NCBI RefSeq assembly: GCF_025698545.1 | Contig: NC_068567.1 | Coordinates: 56,425,371-56,489,370 of the forward strand | DNA from: Gossypium raimondii | Taxonomy: Eukaryota > Streptophyta > Magnoliopsida > Malvales > Malvaceae | DNA: 64,000 nt | Reading direction: 5' to 3' | Shown: positions 38,876 to 50,299 of the stretch, in pieces | Layout: every line of letters starts with the position of its first letter | Position numbering within the stretch: position 1 is the stretch's first letter | Translations under genes and position numbers: made by a program | Notes under the pieces: model-generated | The model's database searches: none | What the model was told of the DNA's origin: nothing | What the model saw: only the letters and a program-made list of their open reading frames with translations

Positions 38876-39715
38876 TGGTTCACATTGAAAAAATTAGAAA
38901 ATTGTGTGTTAATTCACCAAAAAGATTAAAAGAAAAAGGCTGTCAACGTTAAAACGATTGGAAAGGTAGTTTAGATTAGTATCCTATCTATTTAATTGTT
39001 TTTGCCAAACTTTAACTTCATTAACAAAATTAAGAAACTGAGTGGTGACAAAATTAATTAAATTTTAATTTAATGAAAGAGAATTGAAATTGATATTTTA
39101 AAAAATATTTTTTATTATCAATCATAAGAATCGATTTTCTTTGTAGGTTTTCTTATAAATATTTTATTTGTAGAAAGTCCTTATCCCCAAACGTATACGT
39201 AAAAAAATAGAAAGAAAAAAGAATCACAGGCACGCAACGCAACTTCAATTTTCAACTCTCAGTTTTTACTGTTTTAACTCTCTTGGTGTTGGTGATGTTC
39301 TCAATATACTATTTATTTTTTATTTAAAAGTTAAGACTAGTTTTAGCTTAAGGATGTAATTGAATTTTAGTTAAATTATATTTGAAAATTAATTTTTGTA
39401 TTTGAGTTCGACTCAATAATTAATTTTAATGTTAATAATATATATTAAAAATAATAACATAATTTAATAATATAAAAATATGAAAAGCTCAATAAGACTT
39501 GAAAGCTTTTTGAGTCATTATTACTAAGCTCGAATTTAGCTTGATTGATAGCTTGAATTATTCAAGCTTGATAAAGCGCACTAATTACTAAACCATGTTC
39601 AAATTCTTTTAAATCAAACTCGAGTAGCTCACGAGCACCTGTGTCTCATTTATACCCCTATATCTAGGCATTGTATAAAAAGTCTCACTCTTTAGGATGT
39701 TTTATAAAAAAAGGT
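38876..39715. other. AT-rich intergenic DNA, repeat fragments only
   Basis: No gene was seen. 39330-39660 looks like a diverged transposable element with CTCGAGTAGCTCACGAGC-type words. Confidence 0.5.
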
Positions 39716-40170
39716 TAATATACTAATTGGTACTTGAGATTAATTTCAATGTTCAATTTAATATTTGTTTTTTTTCTAATTTAGCACTAAGTTTGGTTTT
39801 AATGTTCAAATTAAAGGCTAATATACTACTCGGTACTTAAGATCAATTTCAATGTTCAATTTGATATTTGACTTTTTCCCAATTTGTTACTTAAACTTGG
39901 CTTTAATGATCAAATTGGTACTTAAGATATTTTTGTCTCAAGTAAGCACTTGAGTTTGACTTCAATGTTCAATTTAATACTTGAATTTTTTTTGATCCTA
40001 CTATCTATGTTATTTTTACTACAACAAATGTCGAATATTCATTGGGACAAATGATTTCATTTAGTATGGATACCAAATTGAATCTTGAAGCCAAACTCGG
40101 ATATCGAATTGAAACAAAAATCTCGGTACCAAATTAAATATTAATAACAAATTCAGTTACCAAATGATAT
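39716..40170. mobile_element. Foldback repeat with internal tandem units
   Basis: Left units (TTGGTACTTGAGATTAATTT at about 39728 and a copy 112 bp on) are mirrored on the right by CTCGGTACCAAATTAAAT and TTCAGTTACCAAATGATA. The result is a palindromic AT-rich element with no ORF. The ends are approximate. Confidence 0.5.
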
Positions 40171-40208
40171 ATTTACACAAAGATTAATAATAGATATATT
40201 AAAAATAA

Positions 40209-40740
40209 GGGTAAACTACACCCAAAGTCACTAAACTTTAGTAAGTTTATGTTTTGATCACTTAACTTTAAAATGTTACAAAGGGTCATTGAACTATTCG
40301 ATAGTTTTCATTTAAGTCATTGGGCTGTTAAGTTTTTTAAAAGAAAAAAAAATTATCTCGCAAGCTCTAAGTGACGACTTGACAAACAATACAGTGGATC
40401 AGTACCTATCGAAAAATAGAAGAACATACCTTAGATATAAGTCTATTTAACATTCAGTGTTGAAGACCAAAGAAGAAAGCTATTTGAATTTTGGTTCGGA
40501 GATTCAGGATGTTCAAAGTTGTTTCATGAAAAAACCTGAACTGAAAAGAGAAGGCAAATGAGAGCTTTTGATTGGTGCAGGTAGTGCGAACAGAGAATGC
40601 CATACAACAACGATTTTAACAGTTCAGTGACTTAAAATGAAAACTTTTGAATAATTTAGTGATTATTTTGTAACTTTTAAAAGTTAAGTGACCAAAATGT
40701 AAATTACTAATAGTTTAGTAACTTGGGTGTAGTTTATCCC
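40209..40740. mobile_element. MITE-like element with ~125-bp TIRs upstream of the URI pseudogene
   Basis: The ends GGGTAAACTACACCCAA and TTGGGTGTAGTTTATCCC begin inverted repeats that pair for about 125 bp. Flanks AAAAATAA (40201-40208) and GAAAATAA (40741-40748) match at 7 of 8 bases. The interior (about 40340-40610) has no recognised gene. It belongs to the same broad family as 1576-3065. Confidence 0.7.
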
Positions 40741-40743
40741 GAA

Positions 40744-42026
40744 AATAAAAATGGAAAAACGGATGCGAAACGAAAGGAGACGTCTTTGTCGTCGATTTTC
40801 CCGGCACAGGAAGCGCAGAAGGTAGCGAAGCGAGTGTAGGAGACGCTTTCAGAGAAGCATAGTTGAAATGAACCAATTGATAGAACTGATTGCCGATATA
40901 CCGCCCTTATCAACCTCGTTCAAAAACTCCCCGACGAACTTCACCACGATACAATGGTTAGCACTCAGCATATAAATTTTACTGTTAATCTATTTTACTA
41001 GAAAGATTCATGATCCATTCGTTTGGTTAATATTAAAACAAAATATTTATTTGGCTATCTTTTCTAGGTTCCGTTTGTGAAATCGGCGGTTTTTCCTGGT
41101 CGTTTGGTTCACACGAATGAGTTTCTGGTGTCGTTATTGTTTACGCTAAGTTAGGAGTTTAATTTAAAGTCAAAGAAGCATGGAATTTCCATTAAAAGAA
41201 TGTGAATTTGCAGGTTCTACTGGGAGAAAGCTACTATGTAGAAAGAACAGCTAAACAAACTAGTGAAATTCTAAAGAGAAGGGGAAAGTCATCGGAACCT
41301 GAAGTGGATTGAGTCTTCTGAAGCAGCATTAAGTTTCCCAATCGCCTTATTTGTTGTTTGTTAATTCGTTGAATAAGCATTACTCTGATTTCTTTTGTAC
41401 CTAGTATTTACTGATTACTTTCATTTTATTGTTACAGGAAGGCCTTGTGGAGCTCAGAGAAGAGGATGAAGAGGAAAATACCACCGAACCGGTGTCTCAA
41501 TTAGGCAGAGGTTCCTTCTCCTTTTCTTTTCACATTACTTGCATCATATTGAAACTTTGGAGTCTGTTTAATTTAGCGAAGATGATATGCCAGCTGCTTG
41601 ATTCTAAGTTGATACTTCATACTAACCTAATTGCAGCGCCAGTTGCTTGCGCAACATGTTGCATTACTTGTTCCTATACTGTTAGATTTTTTATTGCCAA
41701 GGTGTTCCGTATCATGCAGCCTACTTATCTGATGAATGTTAGTTTTCTTTTCCTAATTGATTAGGATTAATTAAAAAGGTTATTGATTACTTTTCTGAAG
41801 TTGAGGATTGAAATTAATTTATTTTTTTCCCTTTTCACGTCATTTGGAGCAAGGATGTCCTACTTTTGCTGAAGAAAACAAATTAATGGGTGCACCTGAG
41901 GATGATGAATATGCTCGTATAATGTCGAGGTTGGAAGAACTTGAGAAAGAACTTGCAGCTAAAAGTTATGGAGAGAATGAAAAGTGGGATACTAATGCTG
42001 CCGAAAGTGATGGTGAAGAAGATTAG
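40744..42026 (+). pseudogene. URI (unconventional prefoldin RPB5 interactor)-like pseudogene
   Basis: URI is a prefoldin-family co-chaperone linked to RNA polymerase assembly. Exon-like pieces: 40744-40956 (SLSSIFPAQEAQKVAKRV, then stops, then LINLVQKLPDELHHDTM); 41068-41127 (VPFVKSAVFPGRLVHTNEFL); 41214-41335 (VLLGESYYVERTAKQ, then TGA); 41438-41510 (EGLVELREEDEEEN); 41854-42026 (EDDEYARIMSRLEELEKEL, ending EED and a stop). Damage: two stops in exon 1, an apparent deletion in exon 3, and a lost donor (TTAAGT where GTAAGT is expected, about 41336). Later weak pieces to about 42960 may be remnants of C-terminal exons. The identification is from recalled family motifs, fairly sure; loss of function is well supported. 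Confidence 0.72.
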
Positions 42027-42029
42027 CAG

Positions 42030-43535
42030 AGTAAAGTTGTTTCTTCACAAAAACGAAGCTGAAGGTTACAGTTCTCTTGATCATGGTCCTAGATATTAAG
42101 GGGTACTGTTGAGACTTGCTACTTCTTACCTGCTGAATACAAATATACAATCATATGGTGAAGATTTTTCTAGTTGCTTATGAAATAGGTGTATCAGCCC
42201 AGGAAACCACTTCTGCAGTCAAAAGGCAAAGATCCAATGAGTGAAGAGATCTCTAATAAATATCAGTTAGCTGTAAGAGGTGAAATCCTTGTATTCCTTT
42301 ATTCTTTTAGAATCTTTTTTACTTACTGATAACCGGCATCCTGAATATTTGTACTACCCATTGTTTCTTGTATGTTTCAAACTGCAGTCTACTGGATTTA
42401 CTGTGGGACCTGTTATCAAAGGTTGGTATTTGTGGTGTATGGCCTTATGGTTGTAAACTAAAGAAGAGAAAGTAAATATCTTCTCACATCTTCCACTAGA
42501 TGCAAATATCATTTCAGTTTTTTTTTTATATGAAATGATTCCTTTATTTTATCTTATTAAGGTGAAATGTCTCATAGTCAATGTATGCCTCAAGCCACCG
42601 AGATAAGGATGTTATATCCTTCCATAAATGCATCTGTTCCTTCTGAAAAGGTGAAATCTGAAGCTGAACATTCATCAAGAGACGAGGTATTTGAACTCTG
42701 TAGTATTCTTATGGCATCATCTCTTCAAGCCTTGCTCCCCCAGGATTCGTTTTGCTTGTCTACATGCATCCTTTTATCTTGATTGCTGCTAGGTGTCTAT
42801 TTTGAATATCCAAGTTCTTTTTCTTTTTTTTCTAACAGATCTTGACATGACATAAACTATCTATTTTGAATTTGTCTTCTCAAATTGTATTACTGTGGGA
42901 TGAATTTTTCTTTTATATAGTTTTCAGGGACAGTTGCTCTCACTACAGCTTGAATACCAGGAAATGCAAGGTAATGTGTCTTTTTTTCTCCTTTATACCT
43001 TTCATATACTTTTTGCAATAGCTAAGCTTGCATTAAGATTTTATATGGCGCAATTAGATCAAGCAACCCGTGTATGCAACTATTCATGTCATTTTTTTAT
43101 GTCAATCACGTAAATACATTCAAGTCGTGTTCAAAATTATCTGGTCTAGTCGCAACCTCAAGAACAATAATCATCAATATTGTAAGTTGCAAGTTAGCAC
43201 TCGTTTCAGTAACCGGACTTAGATCTAGACAGTTTTGTAGTCATCCCACCACTTTTCTTTTGATTTAAGAGAGAAGAAGTCAGTCTTAAGTTTTTGAGCA
43301 AGAGGAAATATGCAGTTTCCATTGAATCAAATGCTTGCGTAACATTGTTGTCTAAACCACTTGGGCTTCTTCGAGGATGCTATAGGGAGGGAAAGGATTA
43401 TAGTAGAAGGGGTGGATTTTGCCGCTTCTGTTTATCATGTGTTTGGATTTTTTTCTTAATTTATAAATGAGGGATGGGGAAGAGATGGGTAGGGATTGAA
43501 CCTTACACTCTCATGCCACACAGCATCTTGTCATT
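42030..43535. other. Region downstream of the pseudogene, possible exon remnants
   Basis: Short coding-like stretches (for example 42563-42687 and 42190-42273) are flanked by splice-like signals and may be decayed 3' exons of the URI copy. Nothing else was recognised. Confidence 0.4.
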
Positions 43536-43539
43536 TAGG

Positions 43540-44040
43540 GTGTGTTTAGTTGAGTGGAAAAGTAAAAGGATAGAATGAGAAGTGGGAAAATAGAAAGAAA
43601 ATGAATTTTCCATCTAATGCATAAAATTAATCCTTCCAAATTGGGAATGATAGGAGGAGAAAAATAAGGAAAAATGTATGCTAGTTCAAAATTATTCATC
43701 TTTTAAAATTTCATTTTCTTTCCTCATATTTTTAACTCTACCAAACAATGAATGAAAAAAAATCATTTAAAAAATTCTATCATTCCTACCAAATCACAAC
43801 TCTATGTAAATAAATTTATATTTTCTTTCTATATTTCTACTCCTAAAATTTTTCATCTTTCCAGTAATTTTTCCGCTTTACTAAGCGAAGTATTAGTTAT
43901 TCAATTTTCCTATCATTCCTACCAAAGCACAACTATGTAAATATATATGTATATATATATATATATTTTCTATCTTTTATATTTTACCCTTCAATTTTCA
44001 TTTTTCCAATATTTTTCCGCTCTACCGAACGAAGATTAGT
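43540..44040. repeat. Non-autonomous repeat with imperfect inverted ends
   Basis: The left end GTGTGTTTAGTTGAGTGGAA and the right TTTTTCCGCTCTACCGAACG are roughly inverted. Inside, the phrase TATCATTCCTACCAAA occurs twice (about 43779 and 43911), and TTTTTCCGCT also occurs twice. Confidence 0.5.
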
Positions 44041-44404
44041 CAAGAGGTTATTAATTTGTTTTTGTAACGTCTAGTTTCACTTTATGATTATTTGTTAAAG
44101 TATATATATAATGTAAAGTTTGTCAAAGATAGGTTAAAATGACTATCAATTTTTCATTGAGATAATATTTTCCTCGCCATCGGGTTTTCTATGTTTCGTT
44201 TCCATGAAGATGAAGCATTTGCATTTGCTTCTGAGGTTATGATTTGATTAAATGACTTTCTAAGAAAGATGCTGTTTTTACCAAAACATTACATATAGAT
44301 ATTTTCAAAATATAAAATAAGCAATTTTAATAAATAACATTATAATTATATGACAGACATTATAACTATATGACTACGGGTATATGAAAATAGAACACTA
44401 ATCA

Positions 44405-44540
44405 ATGTTTTGATTTGTATAAAATAATGATTAAAATTTTATCAAACACTTATTTAATACTGAAATCAAGTCATGTTTTGATTTGTATAAAATAATGATT
44501 AAAATTTTATCAAACACTTATTTAATACGAAATCAAGTCA
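44405..44540. repeat. 68-bp tandem duplication
   Basis: ATGTTTTGATTTGTATAAAA starts two almost identical 68-bp units at 44405 and 44473. They differ by one indel (AATACTGAAA versus AATACGAAA). Confidence 0.9.
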
Positions 44541-45880
44541 TATAACTCTAGTCTCTTTAATATTGTATATATATGCATAAAATCTCTAACCAATAACGTT
44601 GATATATATATACATGATTTCACCCTTCAAAAATATGTGTAAATATATATTTTTGTGTTGAGTTAATTTGTAAAGGATAATTATAATTAGATAAAATTTA
44701 TTAGCAGAGAATTAAGGCATAAATTTAAATTAAATTAAATTTAGAAACGCCTTTTGTTCACGCAAAAAAATAAAAATTTGTCACCCAAGTCCCATGCTCC
44801 CAACTTTCTATCTTCTCCAAATTAAGTTTCAATATCTCAATTTGTGCGTGAACAAATTTAAGGTCCCAAGCCTCGTGAATGACTCGTTTATTTTTTCGTT
44901 AAATTGCATTTACAAATTTAAGGTCATCGAGTCCCGCCCTATTTTAGCACTTACCCAATTTATTCTTACTAAATGACTCTCTTTTATACATATATAATTA
45001 TATTTATGCCAATTTATTCGTTTTAAATTACTATCATATTATATTTGTTAGATAAATATCCGCACTATACTATATGTATCCTATCATATTTGAATTGCTA
45101 ATTTGTAATCAGCTTAAAAGATTAAAAAATAAATAAAATAATGTAAATGTTTAATATAAAATGACACAAAAATAATATATATGAATAAGTTTATTAAAAT
45201 CTATGTAAAAGATTATTAATATGCCAAAATTTAGTAAAAATATTATGAAGGCTCCTATATTAGGAGTCGGATTGAACTTTGCCCCTCTATTAAAAATAGG
45301 CAAATTAGTCCGTGTACATTAGGTTAAAGAGTAGATTTATCATTATGTTAAAAATTTCATCTATTTTTACTATTAAGAACTGGTCCCTATACCACGTGTT
45401 ATTGTATGGTTATTTCATCAGCCACATCGATTTTTAACCGTACAAATGGATAAAATTTTTAACAAAAAGGATCAATTTACTCATTTTTTGAGTAGAGAGG
45501 ATAAACTACAATATTATTCCGAGTATAAGGCCATGTAAATATATAACATATATTGAATATGACAATGATTTAAAAAAAAACTAAAACGAAGAAAAGCTAA
45601 CACGAAGAGACATGGCAAAGAAACAAAAACAAAAAGGAGTTTTTGTATTCATGTTGTTCTTTACCATGTTTATGTTTGTACTACTTTTGTGCGTTTAGAA
45701 TATTATAAACATATTGTTACTTGTTAATAATTTGTTTTATTTAGATTTTGATGCGTTTTTTAATACATGTTGCATAGGTTATCATAGACATTATATTAGA
45801 GAGTTATTCGTGTGTTCAAATTATATTGTGTTCAAATTTATTTTATATTTATATGTTTGTGATTGAATCCAAAATATATA
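44541..45880. other. AT-rich intergenic DNA
   Basis: No gene was recognised. 45240-45545 has alternating phrases about strings like AAATTAGTCC and GATCAATTTACTC typical of a small dispersed repeat. Confidence 0.5.
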
Positions 45881-48215
45881 TGTCGAAACTATCTTTTTGA
45901 AAAAAAAATTAGGTTTTCGAAAAAATGAAAATTGGGAGTCGCCACCAATCTTTTATTAGGGTGTGATTGGATCACCTAAAAAAACGGCTTTGGTCTACGA
46001 GTTTTAGAAAAACGGATCCGGGAGTCAGTTACGTACGAGGAAGGAGTAGCACCCTCGTAACGCCCAAAATTGGTACCTAGTTAATTAATTAGTGTCTTAA
46101 GGTCGAGAATATGGAAAAATATAATCTTTAAAAAACTTAAAGCGTTGCATATTAAGACCCTTTTCAATTCAGAGAAGCAAAAATGCCACACCCAATACGT
46201 TAGGGCACAACATTCTAATTTCCCCCAAAATGAATTAGGTCAGAATATTTATACAATAAAACTAAAAGAACATCCACTCATCCAAGATTTAAGAAATCAC
46301 ACCCAATACGTTAGGGCACGATCCCTTTAGAATCCCAAACTCGGAATATTTCCTTTACTTTAAAAGAACATCCACTTATCCAAGATTTAAGAAATCACAC
46401 CCAATACGTTAGGGCACAATTCCTTTAGAATCTCAAACTCGGAATATTTCCTTCATGATTTTTTAAAAAATCTTCATTTCGAGAAATCAATGCGCCACAT
46501 CCAATACGTTAGGACACAACGTGTTGAATTCCCAATAATGAGCTTTTATTTTAATTAAAAGAATATCCACTTTGAAAAAAAGTTTGATTTTAAAAATCGA
46601 GTGAAAAAATGTAATGTTATGCTACATTAAATATATAATGCAATAATACTACGATAGCATAGAAATAATACAAATATATGAACAAATAAATAAAATAATG
46701 GCCTGCTGAATATTAAATGAACGGACAAGATAAAAATATGTAAACATAAATTAATAGACAAATAACTGAAATAAATAAAATATACATACATCCATGAAAA
46801 TATACAAGTTTAAGATAATATTAAAATTAATAAAACATGTGTCTAAAATATACGAAAATATTAGTTTTCTAAGGTGTAAATTTATGCAAAAGAAACATAT
46901 TTATATGTATACATATAATAATAATAATAATTTCATAAAAAAAATTATTAGAAATATTGATTTTAAGAAAACTATGAGAAAGGACTAAATTGGGACAGAA
47001 ATTAAAAAAATAGGGGTGAATCCGCAAATAAATAAAGTCTGGAGGACCAAATTGAACGCGCGAATTACATAGAGGGGCTGGAAGGGCAATTTTCCCTTCT
47101 CCTCTAAAACGGTGTCGTTCAAGAGGGGTCAAATTGAAATTAAAATAAATTACAGGGCAAATTTTTTAAAAAATAAAAACCTAATTATAAAGACATTTAA
47201 AGGCGGAGGGGCTAAAAATGCAATTTTCCCCTCCGCTAAAAAACACGCGGATCCTGGGTCCGGGTCGGGTCGACGCGCGGATCCTCCCCCTCCAAAACGG
47301 CGCCGTTTTCAATTGGTTTTCAATTGGCTATTTAAGCCAAAATTAAAGCCTCAAATTTTATTTTCCAAACTTTCTTTAAAAAAAACAAATCATTTTTAAC
47401 AAAAAAACCTCTCAACCTTTCAGTCATCCGGCCTTGACGTCATCTGACGGTCATCGGCCATCGCACGGCCATTGCTTCTCCGGCGCCAGCACCACCGCTC
47501 ACGGTGGTTTAAAAAGGAAAAACCCTTCGCTTTTTAAACCTTCCCAAGCCTAGATCTGGGCTCAAAATACCCAAAATCCAGCAGAAAACGCGAAGAACTC
47601 GCGAAAACCTTTCGGCTTCCGGCCACCGATCCTCGGGGGTGGCTCCCTCGATCTTCCAACGGCGTTTCAAAGGCAAATGAAGGTAAGTTCCTCCCTTTTC
47701 ATTTTATCCTGCCTTAGTAAAGTAAAAAAATAATAAGAAATAGAAGAAAAACGAAGAAGTAATCGATGAAAAAATAAAATAAAATATCAACCTTTTAAGT
47801 TTTGATTGATTCTCCCTTTGTGTTAAAAAAATGTACTTTTTTATTGATTTCCCAAAATCCGATCCTTGTTACAGTGCGTCAAAATCGCTTTTATAGCGAT
47901 CGTCAATACAAGAAGAAAAGAAAGAAATAAAAAGAAATCTTCCAATGTTGATTTGATTTCAATTCTTTGATTTTTCTTTCCTTTCTTGTGTTTGCAGGTG
48001 ATTGCATGGAGATTCGGCTCTTGATGGTTGTGGCGCGAAGATCCTACTGTTGCTAGGGTTTCAGAAACTGTTCTTGCCTATTTGGGCTGAACTGTAATTG
48101 GGCTTTAGGTTTGGGCCTTGTAACCCGTTTGTAATCAAACATTATGGACTATTTCTATTTTATTATTTTATCTGTTTTTTGCATTCATTAGACAGGGTAA
48201 AATTGAGGTATTACA
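45881..48215 (-). repeat. Left (3') LTR of the Tat/Ogre-like element
   Basis: From TGTCGAAACTATC to GGTATTACA in plus orientation. It holds four CACACCCAATACGTTAGGGC-type direct repeats (46185-46519) and the palindrome AAAACGGCGCCGTTTT (47294-47309). Confidence 0.93.
46185..46519. repeat. Four spaced direct repeats in the left LTR
   Basis: The unit CCAATACGTTAGGGCAC starts at about 46190, 46303, 46400 and 46500 (the last with GGACAC). Spacing is roughly 100-115 bp. The same set is in the right LTR at about 60450-60785. Confidence 0.9.
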
Positions 48216-48228
48216 GCTGCCCCTCTTT
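48216..48228 (-). other. Polypurine tract of the Tat/Ogre-like element
   Basis: The minus strand reads AAAGAGGGGCAGC directly before the 3' LTR. Confidence 0.75.
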
Positions 48229-48399
48229 GCTCGTTATTGTGTAACGGAAACGGAGCAAAGACTTTAAAATGCCCAATTTTGCCCGGTCGTGCTGGACTTT
48301 GGTACTCTTCTTCTTCGGGTAGCCTCATTCCTTCCTACTGCATCTTCAGAAGTATAGGAAATAGTGCTTCAATCTACTCCACTGCAACTTCAGGGAGAT

Positions 48400-49120
48400 A
48401 AGATTGGATGCGACCTGCTCCACTACTGCTTAGAGAAATAAGATCTACAATCTTCAACTTTCTTCGCTACTGCTCAGGGGGAAAAGGCTTGGTGGCTAAA
48501 TCTGCTTCCCACTATCTTGGAAAGATAAGATTTGCCGTCTTCGATTTGTTCCACTACTACTTAGAGAGATAAGATCTATAATCTTCAACCTACTCCGCTG
48601 CTGCTCAGGGAAACAAGGCTTGGTAGCTTAAATTTGCTTCCCACTATCTTGGAAAGATAAGATTCGCCGTCTTCGATCTACTCCACTATTGCTTAGGGAG
48701 ATAAGATCTATAATCTTCAACCTACTCCGCTGCTGCTCAGGGAGACAAGGCTTAGTGGCTTAAATCCGCTTTCCACTATCTTGGAAAGATAAGATTCGCC
48801 GTCTTCGATCTGCTCTATTACTGCTTAGGGAGATAAGATCTATAATCTTCAACCTACTCCGCTGCTGCTCAGGGAGACAAGGCTTGGTGGCTTAAATCTG
48901 CTTCCCACTATCTTGGAAAGATAAGATTCACCGTCTTCGATCTGCTCCACTACTGCTTAGGGAGATAAGATCTACAATCTTCAACCTTCTCCACTGCTGC
49001 TCAGGGAGACAAGGCTTGGTGGCTTAAATCTGCTTCTCACTAACTTGGAAAGATAAGATTCGCCGTCTTCGATCTGCTCCACTACTGCTTAGGGAGATAA
49101 GATCTGAAATCTTTAGTCTG
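48400..49120. repeat. 132-bp tandem array in the element's 3' region
   Basis: The anchor AAAGATAAGATT recurs at 48521, 48653, 48785, 48917 and 49049, an exact 132-bp period. Units alternate TGCTTAGGGAGATAAGATCT with CTGCTCAGGGAGACAAGGCT, so each unit is itself built of related halves. Confidence 0.92.
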
Positions 49121-50299
49121 CCTCACTGCAACTTCAGGAGGATAAGACTCGATCTGTTATCTTCACTGATTTGTTCTCTAGGGAACATGACATGTGTAAT
49201 GAACCTAATTATGCCTAATGATTTAGGATGGCATGATCAAAATGTATCAAATGCTCCTAACTAGACACGTGTGAATGGTGTTTGCATGAATGCAAAATTT
49301 TATTTTTTTCGAGAATGATCCCGCTTAGATTAACACTTTATAACTGACATGCTACAACGCCTTCTTACTTGACTGGTTTTTCTGAAGAAACATTTAGCCA
49401 GGTTGCCCCTACTGTAAACCTTAAAGTTTAATACATTTGGGCACAAAAAATTTATACCATCGTTTTCCCACCGTAACCCAAGGGTATATGGCTTTTCTTC
49501 AATCCTCTCCTTTCACAATTCAAGGATACAGATTATGGAATTTGTTTTCTCCGCTCTCAGGGTATCCTATCAAATACTTATACTCAAATGAAGAACTTTC
49601 TATCCATAGGGGACTTCTTCCTACCCCATCAAAACCTCCTGCTGTCTCATTAGCTATTTAGACAACCGACTCAGTTTAAATTTAAACTTTTTCCTTCTTT
49701 GGCTCATTATCTTTTGACCTCGGGGTGTTCTAAAAAAAAGTCTTGTTTTAGGTTACTAAATTATTTAAAAATTTCCAGAGTAATATACCAAACTTCTTTT
49801 GTAAAAGTTAATTAGTCCACCAATCATTATTCTAACGCAACATGCTTTCGCAAAGATAAAAAAACTGAGTATAGATGAATTAATTCAGGAAATTATTGAT
49901 AGTAAGTGTCTTGAAAAGAAAAAATATTCAAGAACAGCAAAGAATGAAGTATTTACAAGAACCAACAAATTTGGTACAAATAATATGAAGACTAGGTGCT
50001 TTGGATATCGCCGCTTAAACTTCTCCATACAAGCCAAGAACCATTCTGAGTTTAACATGTGTTTAGGGATCTACAGTACTTTGTTAATGCCCCCAAGACG
50101 TCGTACATCCCTTTATTGTTGACTTTAGCAAGGTCACCCTATGCCCCAATCTGACAATGTTCGAGCCGCCCTTTTCCGGGTTTTCAACTCAAACCCCCTT
50201 TGGTCTCAAGGCGCCCTTTTCGGGTTTTTACCTTAGCCTCTTTTTTTTTTTGAAATCAGAGCACCCTTTACGAGTTTTCACTTTGATTTCTCCCTTTCT
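49121..50299 (-). other. 3' untranslated region of the Tat/Ogre-like element
   Basis: No domain was recognised. Near 50157-50290 the phrase GCGCCCTTTTCGGGTTTT is repeated about three times with variation. Confidence 0.6.

Noticed and set aside
41429-41764. 111-codon frame as a separate gene
   Set aside because: Only the first 25 or so residues match URI; the rest reads through an intron.
46185-46519. CRISPR-like pattern of short repeats with spacers
   Set aside because: Only four imperfect copies, spacers around 80 bp that partly repeat each other, inside a plant LTR and duplicated in the other LTR.
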